Below are positions 9,879-18,996 of a stretch of DNA of 64,000 nucleotides, piece after piece. The notes beneath the pieces are model-generated. The model was not told where the DNA came from, did not search any database, and saw only the letters and a program-made list of their open reading frames with translations. Source of the DNA: Chitinophaga pinensis (GTDB lineage: Bacteria > Bacteroidota > Bacteroidia > NS11-12g > UBA955); contig CAMBXL010000001.1 in assembly GCA_945871905.1 (NCBI GenBank), positions 124,001 to 188,000 of the forward strand, read 5' to 3'. How positions within the stretch are numbered: position 1 is the first letter of the stretch; every line of letters begins with the position of its first letter. The translations under genes and the position numbers were made by a program.

Positions 9879-9892
9879 TATTGTTTTTAGTT

Positions 9893-10357
9893 ATGTCAAT
9901 CATATTAAACAGTTTAATTATAATAGTTGGTTTTTTGTTAATGGAGGGAGTTGCTTGGTTTACCCATAAATACATCATGCATGGATTTATGTGGTCTTGG
10001 CATAAGAGTCACCACGAACCTCGCAAGGGTAATTTCGAGAAGAATGATTTGTTCGGAATTGTCTTTGCCTTTGTGTCTGCAGGGCTTATGATTAGCGGCT
10101 CTTGGGGTGATATAGATTGGAAGTTTTATTTAGGTATTGGAATTTTATTATATGGTTTGGCTTATTTTTTAGTTCACGATGTGTTTGTTCACCAAAGGTT
10201 ACCTTTGTTAAAAAGAACAAACAGCGCCTATTTTCAAGCAATGCGTTTTGCGCACAAAATCCATCACAAAGTCTCTTCGAAAGAGGGTGCTGAAGCTTTT
10301 GGTTTTTTATTTGTAAGCAAAAAGTATCTTAACAAATTTAAGCATAAACAAAAATGA
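9893..10357 (+). CDS. crtZ: Beta-carotene hydroxylase (CrtZ type)
   Basis: Di-iron membrane hydroxylase that adds 3-OH groups to the rings of beta-carotene, giving zeaxanthin. The 154-residue form begins MSIILNSLIIIVGFLLMEG. All histidine clusters of the fatty-acid-hydroxylase/CrtZ family are present: HKYIMHG, HKSHHEPRKGNF, HDVFVHQR and HKIHH. Four hydrophobic stretches fit a membrane enzyme. The reading frame extends upstream to 9806, but a predicted -7 box at 9871 and alignment with the usual CrtZ N-terminus (MEGVAWFTHKY close to the start) support 9893. The stop overlaps the start of crtI (ATGA), so translation is probably coupled. Confidence 0.92.
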   Translation: MSIILNSLIIIVGFLLMEGVAWFTHKYIMHGFMWSWHKSHHEPRKGNFEKNDLFGIVFAFVSAGLMISGSWGDIDWKFYLGIGILLYGLAYFLVHDVFVHQRLPLLKRTNSAYFQAMRFAHKIHHKVSSKEGAEAFGFLFVSKKYLNKFKHKQK

Positions 10358-11838
10358 GAAAAAAAATAGTTGTTATAGGAAGTGGATTTGCGGGACTGAC
10401 AAGTGCCTCTTATTTGGCAAAACAAGGTCATCAAGTTACGTTGTTGGAAAAAAATGACCAAGTTGGTGGTCGTTGCAGAAAATGGGAAACAGAAGGCTTT
10501 ACCTTTGATATGGGTCCAAGTTGGTATTGGATGCCCGAAGTATTCGAAAATTTTTTCAAGGATTTTGGATACAAAGTTTCTGATTTTTACGAATTGCTAA
10601 GGCTTGACCCAGCCTATCGCATCTATTTTACCAATAATGAACAAATTGATATTCCCGCAAGTTTAGATGAGTTGGTGAATGAATTTGAAAAAAGAGAAAA
10701 AGGAAGTGGGGCTAAATTAAGAGCATTTTTGAAAGATGCTGAATACAAGTACCATACTGCCATGTCAGATTATGTAAAACGTTTGTCTGATTCTATTTTT
10801 GAGTTTGTAGAACCCCGTTTAATCATCAAATCGTTCCAACTGAGCTTGTTTTCTTCTCTAAGAAAAGCGGTTAGAAAAGAGTTTAAAAATCCATTATTGG
10901 TGAGTTTGCTCGAGTTCCCTGTTTTGTTTTTAGGTTCAACCCCAGACAATACACCTGCCATGTACAGCATGATGAATTATGCCGATTTGGTTAAAGGAAC
11001 TTGGTTTCCCAAAAAAGGAATGGTTCAAATATCAGATGCATTTGCAAGTGTAGCAAAAAGTCAAGGGGTTACTATTTTGCTTAACAAAGCAGTGACACAT
11101 ATTCGTGTAGAGAATTCCAAAACAGTAGGAGTGGAAGTGGGAGATGAGTTTTATGAGGCAGACATTGTGGTTGCAGGCAGTGATTATCATTTTACAGAAC
11201 AAACGCTTTTAGACAAGAAACACCGTGTGTATGATGAAAAATATTGGGAATCACGAACGATGTCTCCAAGTTCTTTATTGTATTACGTTGGGATCAACAC
11301 AAAACTTAAAGAAGTATTGCATCACAACTTGTTTTTCGATGAAGATTTTGAGCAGCATGCCGTTGAGATATACAAAGAGCCAAAATGGCCAAGTAAACCT
11401 TTGTTTTATTTGTGTGTGTCAAGCAAATCTGACCCAACTTGCGCTCCCGAAGGTTATGAGAATTTATTCTTTTTGATTCCTTTAGCACCAGGTTTGGAGG
11501 ATTCTGAAGCATTAAGAGAAACGTATTTTCAAACCATGACAAAGCGTCTCAAAGAAAAATCGGGAATTGATATCAATGAACATATAGTTGTAAAACGTTC
11601 ATTTGCAATGAATGATTTCGAAAAAGATTACAATTCATACAAAGGCAATGCTTATGGATTGGCAAACACATTATTGCAAACGGCTTTTTTAAAACCAAAG
11701 ATTAAGTCGAAAAAGGTTAAAAACCTGTTTTACACTGGTCAGTTAACTGTACCCGGGCCAGGGGTTCCACCTGCCATTATAAGTGGGCAAATTGTAGCTG
11801 GTGAAATTGAAAAAATGCTAAAATTGAGTCAGTTATAA
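10354..11838 (+). CDS. crtI: Phytoene desaturase
   Basis: FAD enzyme that introduces four double bonds into phytoene to give lycopene. The 494-residue protein opens with the dinucleotide-binding motif (IGSGFAGLTSASYLAKQG), then LEKNDQVGGRC and FDMGPSWYWMPEVF. The C-terminal bacterial desaturase signature is YTGQLTVPGPGVPPAIISGQ. Length is normal for CrtI. It overlaps crtZ by 4 bases and is followed 39 bases later by crtB, so the three form one carotenoid operon. Confidence 0.95.
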   Translation: MRKKIVVIGSGFAGLTSASYLAKQGHQVTLLEKNDQVGGRCRKWETEGFTFDMGPSWYWMPEVFENFFKDFGYKVSDFYELLRLDPAYRIYFTNNEQIDIPASLDELVNEFEKREKGSGAKLRAFLKDAEYKYHTAMSDYVKRLSDSIFEFVEPRLIIKSFQLSLFSSLRKAVRKEFKNPLLVSLLEFPVLFLGSTPDNTPAMYSMMNYADLVKGTWFPKKGMVQISDAFASVAKSQGVTILLNKAVTHIRVENSKTVGVEVGDEFYEADIVVAGSDYHFTEQTLLDKKHRVYDEKYWESRTMSPSSLLYYVGINTKLKEVLHHNLFFDEDFEQHAVEIYKEPKWPSKPLFYLCVSSKSDPTCAPEGYENLFFLIPLAPGLEDSEALRETYFQTMTKRLKEKSGIDINEHIVVKRSFAMNDFEKDYNSYKGNAYGLANTLLQTAFLKPKIKSKKVKNLFYTGQLTVPGPGVPPAIISGQIVAGEIEKMLKLSQL

Positions 11839-11851
11839 AACTTTTTAAAAT

Positions 11852-11859
11852 TATTTTTG
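11852..11859 (+). promoter_or_regulatory. Possible internal promoter -7 box before crtB (TATTTTTG)
   Basis: TAnnTTTG match between crtI and crtB, 18 bases before the ATG at 11878. It could give crtB transcription independent of crtZI. In such AT-rich DNA a chance match is possible. Confidence 0.4.
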
Positions 11860-11877
11860 TTTAAATATTATAGTAAG

Positions 11878-12714
11878 ATGTTTGAGATTTACGAAAAAAA
11901 TTCCTTCGATTGTAGTAAAAAAACTACCAACAATTACAGTACATCCTTTTCATTAGGGATTAAAATGATAAGCAAAAGCCATCGGTGGGCCATTTATGGT
12001 ATTTATGGTTTTGTGCGTTTAGCAGATGAAATTGTTGATACTTTTGAAAGAGAAGACAAGGCAGAATTATTAGCTGAATTCAAAGCAGATACCTACAAAG
12101 CAATTGAAAAAGGGATTAGCTTAAATCCTATTTTGCACTCTTTTCAGAAAGCTGCTAATCAGTTCGGTATTGGTAAGGATTTAATTGAACCTTTCTTTAA
12201 CAGTATGGAAACGGATTTGGGTAAGCAAACATACAACCGTGGACAGTATGATGAATATATTTATGGTAGTGCAGAAGTAGTTGGCTTAATGTGTCTTAAG
12301 GTTTTTTGTGATGGCAAGGAGAGTTTGTATCAACATTTGGTTAGCTCAGCCCGTTCGCTCGGCGCTGCCTTCCAAAAGGTTAATTTTTTGAGAGATATTA
12401 AAAGTGATGTTGAGGACAGAGGTCGCGTTTATTTCCCAACTTTGAATTTAGCAGAGTTTGATGAGTCAGTAAAACGACAAATTATTATGGAAGTTAAGGC
12501 TGACTTTGATAAAGCGCATGTTGGAATAAAACAATTGCCATTAAGTTGTCGTTTTGGTGTTTATACCGCATACCGCTATTACTTAAGATTGCTTGATAAA
12601 ATTGAACGCGTCAATGCTGCTGAAGTTTTAGAAAAAAGAATCAGAGTTGCAAATACCGAAAAAGTGGCTTTGTTAGCCCGTTCTTATGTTAAGTTCAAAT
12701 TCAATGTTTTGTAA
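11878..12714 (+). CDS. crtB: Phytoene synthase
   Basis: Condenses two geranylgeranyl diphosphates head-to-head into phytoene, the first committed carotenoid step. The 278-residue protein has both aspartate-rich motifs of the trans-isoprenyl (squalene/phytoene synthase) family: VRLADEIVDTFE near residue 50 and LRDIKSDVEDRGRVYFP near residue 173, plus YGSAEVVGLMC. The start is the ATG at 11878; an earlier in-frame TTG at 11857 lies inside a -7-like box. It is the third gene of the crt operon, and its last 11 bases overlap the next gene. Confidence 0.94.
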   Translation: MFEIYEKNSFDCSKKTTNNYSTSFSLGIKMISKSHRWAIYGIYGFVRLADEIVDTFEREDKAELLAEFKADTYKAIEKGISLNPILHSFQKAANQFGIGKDLIEPFFNSMETDLGKQTYNRGQYDEYIYGSAEVVGLMCLKVFCDGKESLYQHLVSSARSLGAAFQKVNFLRDIKSDVEDRGRVYFPTLNLAEFDESVKRQIIMEVKADFDKAHVGIKQLPLSCRFGVYTAYRYYLRLLDKIERVNAAEVLEKRIRVANTEKVALLARSYVKFKFNVL

Positions 12715-13195
12715 TTTAAAGTTAGCCTCTCTTTTATTCATTGGTTTTTTTTCGTTTTCATTTATCCAAGTTGATGAAGTTTCGGAACTAAGAGCTTCGT
12801 TCCAAAAAGCATTGACTTCATCTAAGTCAGCAACTGATTTAAATACACTAACTTCCAAGCAAGAAACGGCAATTAAAAAAGCGTATCATGGCGTGTCTTA
12901 TACACTGCTTGGGAAACATGCCACTAACCCATTTAAAAAATTAGAGTATTTAAAAAAAGGGTTGCCTATTCTAAATCAAGCTGTTCAAGAAAAACCCATG
13001 GATGTTGAAATTCGTTTTTTAAGATTTACTGTAGAAGAAAATGTTCCTTCGTTTGTTCAAATAGAACGACATATTAGTGGTGACAAATATTTCTTGATTA
13101 ATAATCTTAAACCTTCTCATACTTATTACGAGTACATAAAAAATTACCTAAAACAGTCTAAAACATTGACTATTGCAGAAAAGGCTAAACTTTAG
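12704..13195 (+). CDS. Exported protein of unknown function at the end of the crt operon
   Basis: A 163-residue protein starting MFCNLKLASLLFIGFFSFSF, a signal peptide or N-terminal membrane anchor. The rest is helical, including SELRASFQKALTSSKSATDL, KLEYLKKGLPILNQAVQEKP and YYEYIKNYLKQSKTL, in a pattern like degenerate TPR helices. An alternative ATG exists at 12686. Both starts are inside crtB, so the gene is probably translated together with it. I do not recognise a named family. The overlap suggests a role linked to the carotenoid pathway or membrane, but this is inference. It is convergent with dnaB, with a 7-base gap. Confidence 0.7.
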   Translation: MFCNLKLASLLFIGFFSFSFIQVDEVSELRASFQKALTSSKSATDLNTLTSKQETAIKKAYHGVSYTLLGKHATNPFKKLEYLKKGLPILNQAVQEKPMDVEIRFLRFTVEENVPSFVQIERHISGDKYFLINNLKPSHTYYEYIKNYLKQSKTLTIAEKAKL

Positions 13196-13202
13196 GGATT
13201 GA

Positions 13203-14804
13203 TTATTCGTGGGGATTGTCATCTCCATCATCATCAAAAATATTGGCACCAAAATCACGTTGGTCTTGGTCGTCTAAGAATGGATTTTCAAGTTGTGATT
13301 TCCCTAAAGAATACAAGTCTGTTTGAGCACTGTGGTCATCGTCGGTGTTTATTTTACTTGAATAAGTAACCATAGTTGGTTCTTGATGGTAATCGCCAAA
13401 ATTCGACATGTCATTTTCGTCGTAGTTCACAAACTTCGCAAAGTTTTCAAGGAAACGAACTTTTGCTTCACCTGTTGGTCCATTTCTGTGTTTTTGAATA
13501 ATAACCTCACCTAAACTTGGGTCGCCAACTTGAGGTTCATTAAGTTTGTAGTAGTTTGGACGCCATATAAATCCAACAATATCCGCATCTTGCTCAATAC
13601 TTCCCGATTCCCTTAAGTCACTCAACTGTGGTTTTTTGTCACCTGCTCTTTTTTCTACGTCACGACTCAATTGAGCTAGGGCAATAATCGGAATATTCAG
13701 TTCTTTGGCTAATCCTTTCAATGCTCTTGAAATGGAACCAATCTCTTGTTCCCTGTTTCCGTTTTTACCTACATCTTCACCTCGCATTAATTGTAAATAA
13801 TCGACAACTACCATTTCAATGTGGTGTTTGCTATGTAATCTTCGGCACTTAGCTTTAAATTCAAAAATTGGTAAAGATGGGGTGTCGTCAATAAAAATTT
13901 GTGCTTTAGAAAGTTTTTGAATTTTAGTGTGGAGTTGAGTCCATTCATGTTCTTCCAAAGTGCCTTTTTTTAGTTTTTCGCTCGAAATTTCACTTTCAGC
14001 AGCAATAAGCCTCGTAACCAATTGTGCGGCACTCATCTCAAGTGAGAAAATAGCAACGGGTTTCATGAAATCAACGGCAGCATTTCTAAGCATGGTTAGG
14101 GCAAGTGCCGTTTTCCCCATACCCGGCCTAGCTGCTAATATAATTAAATCTGACTTTTGCCAACCGGAAGTAATGTTGTCTAAATTTTTAAGACCGCTTG
14201 GAATGCCTGTTAATCCATCTTTTTTGTCGTGGTTAGCTTCAATAATACTGATGGCTTCGTTAATAATGCTAGAAATTTCTTTGTAAGAACGTTTCATACC
14301 ATCATTTTTTACCTCATACAAATCTTTTTCGGTTTCGTCTAGTAGTTTAAAAGCATCAGTACCTTCATCAAAAGCTGACGAAAGTGTTTCTCCTGAAATT
14401 CTAATTAACTCTCTTTGAATAAATTTTTGAATAACAATGTGTGCGTGGTATTGAATATTGGCGGCAGAGGCAACTCTACTGGTCAGTTTGGCTATATAAA
14501 AAGGACCACCAACAAGTTCTAAAAGCCCTTTAATTTTTAGTTTTTCAGTAACAGTTAAGATGTCAACTGGCTGGTTCAGATTGTACAAATCAATCATTGA
14601 TTCAAAGATGAATCGGTTGTTTTCATTGTAAAAATGTTTGCCTTGTAACACTTCAATTGCATCTCTAAGAGCATCTTTCTCCAACATAATAGCCCCTAAG
14701 ATGGCTTCCTCAAAATCCATCGCTTGAGGTGGAATACGTCCCCCTGCATCAAGTGTTGTTAAATCTATGGTCTTTTTTCGTTTTACACTTGGACGTTCTA
14801 ACAT
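13203..14804 (-). CDS. dnaB: Replicative DNA helicase DnaB
   Basis: Hexameric helicase that unwinds DNA ahead of the replication fork. The 533-residue protein has the N-terminal DnaB domain (PPQAMDFEEAILGAIMLEKDAL), a linker, and the RecA-like core with Walker A (AARPGMGKTALAL), Walker B-like VVVDYLQLM and the arginine-finger region RDVEKRAGDKKPQLSDLRESG. An acidic C-terminal tail of about 60 residues (EDQDQRD-like, DDDGDDNPHE at the end) is longer than in E. coli and typical of Bacteroidota forms. A TAnnTTCG-like box is on the reverse strand at 14810-14817, 5 bases from the ATG. Confidence 0.96.
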   Translation of the reverse strand: MLERPSVKRKKTIDLTTLDAGGRIPPQAMDFEEAILGAIMLEKDALRDAIEVLQGKHFYNENNRFIFESMIDLYNLNQPVDILTVTEKLKIKGLLELVGGPFYIAKLTSRVASAANIQYHAHIVIQKFIQRELIRISGETLSSAFDEGTDAFKLLDETEKDLYEVKNDGMKRSYKEISSIINEAISIIEANHDKKDGLTGIPSGLKNLDNITSGWQKSDLIILAARPGMGKTALALTMLRNAAVDFMKPVAIFSLEMSAAQLVTRLIAAESEISSEKLKKGTLEEHEWTQLHTKIQKLSKAQIFIDDTPSLPIFEFKAKCRRLHSKHHIEMVVVDYLQLMRGEDVGKNGNREQEIGSISRALKGLAKELNIPIIALAQLSRDVEKRAGDKKPQLSDLRESGSIEQDADIVGFIWRPNYYKLNEPQVGDPSLGEVIIQKHRNGPTGEAKVRFLENFAKFVNYDENDMSNFGDYHQEPTMVTYSSKINTDDDHSAQTDLYSLGKSQLENPFLDDQDQRDFGANIFDDDGDDNPHE

Positions 14805-15077
14805 ACTTGCGAAACTAAATTAAAAAATTAGTTATTGCGAATTAATCTTATCCATTTTTGGTGTTAATTGATTGTTGATATTATTTAATTAAATAGCATA
14901 TTGTTTTTCTAATTGACAAATTGGCGTTTTGCAGGACTCGCTGTCAGATTAATATTGCAAGTTCATTTGTGGCATCATTGTGGGAACATGAGTACAATAG
15001 TCTACACTTATAACATTAGTGGGATTATTAATTTTAAAATATAAAATCAAACTATTAAATTTGTTTATTATTCAATA
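14805..15077. other. Intergenic region between dnaB and clpC
   Basis: A divergent promoter region of 273 bases. It holds a likely dnaB -7 box (14810-14817, reverse strand) and a clpC -7 box (15056-15063). I saw no small ORF, RNA gene or strong inverted repeat. Confidence 0.5.
15056..15063 (+). promoter_or_regulatory. Predicted -7 box of clpC (TAAATTTG)
   Basis: Exact TAnnTTTG match 14 bases before the clpC ATG. No CtsR-like or CIRCE-like operator was recognised nearby. Confidence 0.55.
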
Positions 15078-17627
15078 ATGGAAGCTAAATTTTCACCACG
15101 CGTTAAAGAAGTGATTCAATTCAGTCGCGAAGAGGCAATTAGAATTGGTCACGATTATATAGGACCCGAACATTTGTTGCTGGGAATGATCAGAGAAGGA
15201 GAAGGAACTGCTGTAAATACCTTAAAATCTCTTGAACTAGATGTCATTAGATTGAAAAAATCTATTGAAGATTTAATCAGAGGTACTGCTTCTCATGTTA
15301 GTAATTTGGGAAATATTCCGCTGACAAAACAAGCTGAAAAAGCCCTTAAAATTACTTACTTAGAAGCTAAGATTTTTAAAACAGATACCATTGGTACTGA
15401 GCATCTTTTGCTCGCTATCCTTAGAGATGAAGACAATGTGGCTTCTAAGGTTTTGTCGCAATATGGTATCACTTACGATTTTTTTAAACAAACTTTATTA
15501 GATGGTTTAGGTTCCGATGGATCAAGAACCCAACTGCCACCAAGTAATGCGTTTGAAGAGGAAGGGGCAGATTCTATGGAAGACAGAAAGTTGGAGGATT
15601 TAAAAAAGAAAAACACCAAATCAAATACTCCTGTCTTAGATAATTTTGGTAGAGATTTAACCAAATTGGCAGAAGATGGTAAGTTGGACCCTATTGTTGG
15701 AAGAGAAAAAGAAATTGAAAGAGTTTCTCAGATTTTATCCAGAAGAAAAAAAAACAATCCAATTTTAATAGGAGAACCCGGTGTAGGAAAAACAGCAATT
15801 GCAGAGGGTTTGGCTTTAAGAATAATTCAAAGAAAAGTATCGCGCGTTCTTTATAATAAAAGAGTTGTTACCTTAGATTTAGCCTCATTAGTAGCAGGAA
15901 CCAAATACAGAGGTCAATTTGAGGAACGTATGAAAGCCATAATGACAGAGCTTGAAAAAGCAGACGATGTAATTTTGTTTATTGATGAAATTCATACCAT
16001 TGTGGGTGCCGGCGGTGCAAGTGGTAGTTTAGATGCTAGCAACATGTTTAAACCTGCATTGGCAAGGGGCGAAGTGCAATGTATTGGTGCTACTACTTTG
16101 GATGAATACAGACAATACATAGAAAAAGATGGTGCTTTAGAAAGACGTTTTCAAATGGTAATCATTGAGCCTGCGTCTCCTGAAGAGTCTATAGAGATAT
16201 TACACAATATCAAAGATAAATACGAAGATCACCACAATGTAACCTATACCGACGAGGCAATAGAAGCTTGTGTAAGAATGAGTAATAGATACATTACCGA
16301 TAGAAATTTACCTGACAAAGCTATTGATGTGTTAGACGAGGTGGGTGCTAGAGTCCATATTACCAATATTAATGTTCCCAAAGATATTCTTGAATTAGAA
16401 GCGCAAATTGAATCTATTAAACAAGAGAAGATTTCGGTTGTAAAAAGTCAAAAGTATGAAGAAGCGGCAAAGTTGAGAGACAAGGAAAAAAACTTAATCA
16501 ATCAATTGGATGCGGCCAAAATAGAATGGGAAAAGGAAACTGGCAGCAACAGATTTACTGTTACAGAAGACAATGTTGCCGAAGTAATTGCCATGATGAC
16601 AGGCATTCCTGTTAAGCGAATTGGTCAAAGTGAAGGTAAAAAATTACTGACCATGGAAAGTGATATTAAGAAGAGAGTAATTGGTCAAGACAAAGCCATT
16701 GAAAAATTATCAAAGGCAATTCAAAGAACAAGAGCGGGGCTTAAAGATCCAAACAAACCGATTGGGTCTTTTATTTTCTTAGGGCCTACAGGCGTTGGTA
16801 AAACAGAATTGGCAAAAGCATTAAGTGAATACATGTTTGATAGTAATGATGCATTAATCAGAATAGACATGAGTGAGTTTATGGAAAAATTTGCCATAAG
16901 CAGATTGGTGGGAGCGCCTCCAGGTTATGTAGGGTACGAAGAAGGCGGTTTGCTGACCGAAAAAGTGAGAAGAAAACCATACTCAGTGGTATTGTTTGAT
17001 GAGGTTGAAAAAGCCCATCCTGATGTGTTCAATATCATGTTACAAGTGTTGGATGAAGGATTTATTACGGACAGTTTGGGACGTAAAATTGATTTCAGAA
17101 ATACGGTTATTATCATGACTTCTAACATTGGTTCCCGTCAATTAAAGGATTTCGGAACAGGGGTTGGTTTTGCCACTACCAATAAATTAGCCAGCAACGA
17201 ATCTGAAAGCAAGCAAGTGATAGAAGGTGCTTTAAAGAAATTTTTCTCACCTGAGTTTTTAAATCGTATTGACGATATTATTGTATTCAATAGTTTAGAG
17301 AAACATGATATTTTGAATATTTTAGAGATTCAAATGAAGAAAATGTTGAAACGCATCGAAGATTTGGGTTACAAAATAGAGTTGTCACAAGAGGCAAAAG
17401 AGTTTATTGCAGAACAAGGGTTTGACAGTAAATTTGGTGCACGTCCGTTGCACAGAGCCATACAAAAGTATTTGGAAGATCCCTTGGCAGAAGAGATTCT
17501 AAAAGGTGATATAGTAGAAGGTTCAGTGGTTAATATTGAACTCGACAAAGAATCCAATCTTTTGAAAGTGATTAAAGATTTACCGCCAACGACTCCCAAA
17601 AAAACCAGAAAACTCAAAGGAGAATAG
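15078..17627 (+). CDS. clpC: ATP-dependent Clp protease ATP-binding subunit ClpC
   Basis: AAA+ unfoldase that feeds proteins to ClpP. The 849 residues show two N-terminal Clp repeats (1-145), a first ATPase domain with Walker [14 protein letters not shown] and Walker [16 protein letters not shown], a UVR segment ([19 protein letters not shown]) that marks ClpC rather than ClpA or ClpB, a second ATPase domain with [14 protein letters not shown] and [16 protein letters not shown], and a D2-small domain. The basic C-terminal tail (KKTRKLKGE) is common in the family. It stands alone and is probably stress-regulated, though no operator is visible. Confidence 0.96.
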   Translation: MEAKFSPRVKEVIQFSREEAIRIGHDYIGPEHLLLGMIREGEGTAVNTLKSLELDVIRLKKSIEDLIRGTASHVSNLGNIPLTKQAEKALKITYLEAKIFKTDTIGTEHLLLAILRDEDNVASKVLSQYGITYDFFKQTLLDGLGSDGSRTQLPPSNAFEEEGADSMEDRKLEDLKKKNTKSNTPVLDNFGRDLTKLAEDGKLDPIVGREKEIERVSQILSRRKKNNPILIGEPGVGKTAIAEGLALRIIQRKVSRVLYNKRVVTLDLASLVAGTKYRGQFEERMKAIMTELEKADDVILFIDEIHTIVGAGGASGSLDASNMFKPALARGEVQCIGATTLDEYRQYIEKDGALERRFQMVIIEPASPEESIEILHNIKDKYEDHHNVTYTDEAIEACVRMSNRYITDRNLPDKAIDVLDEVGARVHITNINVPKDILELEAQIESIKQEKISVVKSQKYEEAAKLRDKEKNLINQLDAAKIEWEKETGSNRFTVTEDNVAEVIAMMTGIPVKRIGQSEGKKLLTMESDIKKRVIGQDKAIEKLSKAIQRTRAGLKDPNKPIGSFIFLGPTGVGKTELAKALSEYMFDSNDALIRIDMSEFMEKFAISRLVGAPPGYVGYEEGGLLTEKVRRKPYSVVLFDEVEKAHPDVFNIMLQVLDEGFITDSLGRKIDFRNTVIIMTSNIGSRQLKDFGTGVGFATTNKLASNESESKQVIEGALKKFFSPEFLNRIDDIIVFNSLEKHDILNILEIQMKKMLKRIEDLGYKIELSQEAKEFIAEQGFDSKFGARPLHRAIQKYLEDPLAEEILKGDIVEGSVVNIELDKESNLLKVIKDLPPTTPKKTRKLKGE

Positions 17628-17736
17628 AGGTATTCGACATTATATAAAGGTCATTTATTTGCTTTAACAGTGTTTTTTATTTTGAATCACGTAGAGAAAG
17701 TTTTAACAGGTTTATCAATAGATTAATAAATTAAAA

Positions 17737-18501
17737 ATGAAACACTTGTTATACAAGCTAGTCATCTTATTCCTGATTGTTTTTCAAGCGTCATCAATGA
17801 GTGCACAAGCTATGCTTGATTTAGAAACGGGAGCTGTATTTTCAGGATTTAACAATGTCAGAATTCCTAATAGTTTGGGTACTGATTTTTCCCTTAAAAA
17901 TGATTTAAAACCCCAAGTAACCCCGTTTTATCGTTTAAGAGGAAGTTATGTAATAAAAAAGCGCCATTCGTTTTCAGTATTATATGCACCACTCAAGATA
18001 AAATCAGAAGGCAATGTTGCAAGAGACATCTTTTTTCAAGGTGTTTTGTTTCCGGCAAACACTGATCTTAATGGGGTTTATCAGTTTAATTCATACAGAC
18101 TTACTTACCGGTATGATATCATCAGCAAACCCAAATTTGCTTTTGGTTTAGGGTTTACAGGAAAAATCAGAGATGCTAAAATTGCACTTTCTGCGCCTGG
18201 ACTTAATGCTGAGAGAGGGAATGTTGGATTTGTGCCAATTGTAAATTTTAGATTCAAATGGAATATAGGTGATAAGTTTGGATTAATTCTAGAAGGCGAT
18301 GCGCTAGCAGCACCTCAAGGTAGAGCGGAAGATATTCAATTGGCCGCAACCTATCAACAGTCTGACAACATCGGTTTTCGTGCAGGTTATCGTATGCTTG
18401 AAGGTGGCGCAGGCAATAATTCAGTTTACAATTTTACCCTAATTCACTACGCCTCATTTGGAATAACTTATACGTTTGGTCGTAAGAAATCGAGCAATTA
18501 A
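17737..18501 (+). CDS. Outer-membrane beta-barrel protein of unknown function
   Basis: A 254-residue protein with a signal peptide (about 1-24, ending MSAQA). Alternating hydrophobic strands follow (FYRLRGSYVIKKRHSFSVLYAP, NSYRLTYRYDII, FGLILEGDALA, IGFRAGYRML), ending in an aromatic strand (FGITYTFGRKK). This is the pattern of an 8- to 10-strand outer-membrane barrel. I do not recognise a specific family. It follows clpC by 109 bases and is followed by repeat-rich DNA. Confidence 0.65.
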   Translation: MKHLLYKLVILFLIVFQASSMSAQAMLDLETGAVFSGFNNVRIPNSLGTDFSLKNDLKPQVTPFYRLRGSYVIKKRHSFSVLYAPLKIKSEGNVARDIFFQGVLFPANTDLNGVYQFNSYRLTYRYDIISKPKFAFGLGFTGKIRDAKIALSAPGLNAERGNVGFVPIVNFRFKWNIGDKFGLILEGDALAAPQGRAEDIQLAATYQQSDNIGFRAGYRMLEGGAGNNSVYNFTLIHYASFGITYTFGRKKSSN

Positions 18502-18623
18502 TTAATAAATTCATAGGTTGGAATGGTGTCGCCACGACGTGGATGAGGGCAATTACTAATGTTTCAGCCATAAACCCATATAACCATTCAATAAATAATT
18601 AATTAAACAACTAAACGAATGAA

Positions 18624-18647
18624 CAATCACGCTTCACGGTGTGAAAC
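18624..18647 (+). repeat. Short dispersed element (CAATCACGCTTCACGGTGTG type), copy 1
   Basis: Contains TTCAC-GGT-GTGAA, a 5-bp stem. Related copies lie at 18779-18802, 18974-18996, 37389-37412 (reverse) and 55972-55994. Confidence 0.65.
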
Positions 18648-18676
18648 AATGTAACAATTAAACAATCATCCTTTTG

Positions 18677-18769
18677 ACACCCTTCAATTCCCTTCGATAA
18701 ACTCTAGGTAAACTAGCTCAGTATAAACTCACTCACGTGACTAGGCTCAGCCTAGTGGATGACAAAAGG
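18677..18769 (+). repeat. 93-base dispersed repeat, copy A
   Basis: Matches 55871-55963 at 91 of 93 positions by hand alignment. It starts ACACCCTTCAATTCCC and ends GGATGACAAAAGG. Parts of it recur in reverse orientation at 37.18-37.22 and 37.46-37.51 kb. Confidence 0.85.
18740..18756. repeat. 17-base perfect hairpin, A-type (ACTAGGCTCAGCCTAGT)
   Basis: 8-bp arms around one base. The same sequence is at 55934-55950. The variant ACTTGGCT/AGCCAAGT at 37347 and 55781 differs by a compensatory pair, so the stem is kept. Confidence 0.8.
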
Positions 18770-18778
18770 TTAATTCAA

Positions 18779-18802
18779 CAATCACGCTGCACGGCTTGAA
18801 AC
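18779..18802 (+). repeat. Short dispersed element, copy 2
   Basis: CAATCACGCTGCACGGCTTG followed by AAAC. It lies 10 bases after the 93-base repeat; the copy at 55972 has the same relative position, so the two elements probably form one unit. Confidence 0.6.
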
Positions 18803-18816
18803 AAATTCCCCTTGCT

Positions 18817-18892
18817 GTCATGTCGACGAAGGAGACATCTTTTCCTGACAGCTTTTCAAAGAGAACCAAGATATCTCCTTTGTCGGTATGAC
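18817..18892. repeat. Imperfect inverted repeat with 25-base arms
   Basis: The left arm, 18817-18841 (GTCATGTCGACGAAGGAGAC and on), pairs with the right arm, 18868-18892, with about four mismatches. The centre holds 26 bases. It could form a stem-loop in RNA. No second copy was seen in the window. Confidence 0.7.
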
Positions 18893-18973
18893 AATACCAC
18901 AAAAAGATTCTGAAACCTTTGCTGGACTTGATTCAGGACGAAAGTCGGTTTATTCAACAACTGAACAACTAAA

Positions 18974-18996
18974 CAATCAGGCTTCACGGTGTGAAA
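18974..18996 (+). repeat. Short dispersed element, copy 3, overlapping a gene end
   Basis: CAATCAGGCTTCACGGTGTG followed by AAA. It overlaps the last codons and stop of the gene at 18977-20254, encoding its final HREA residues on the other strand. Confidence 0.6.

Larger units (their letters stand above)
18502..18976. other. Repeat-rich intergenic region (repeat gap A)
   Basis: 475 bases between convergent genes with no plausible ORF. It contains two copies of a short GCTKCACGG element (a third straddles the right boundary), a 93-base repeat copy with a 17-base hairpin, and an imperfect inverted repeat at 18817-18892. Most of the DNA is assembled from elements also present at 37 kb and 56 kb. 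Confidence 0.75.

Noticed and set aside
9806-9892. Longer CrtZ N-terminus from the ATG at 9806
   Set aside because: The extra residues do not fit the usual CrtZ N-terminus, and the predicted -7 box at 9871 lies downstream of those starts.
18502-18976. Possible insertion sequence or transposon remnant
   Set aside because: No transposase ORF or terminal inverted repeats were found. The elements are short and non-coding, so the region is reported only as repeats.
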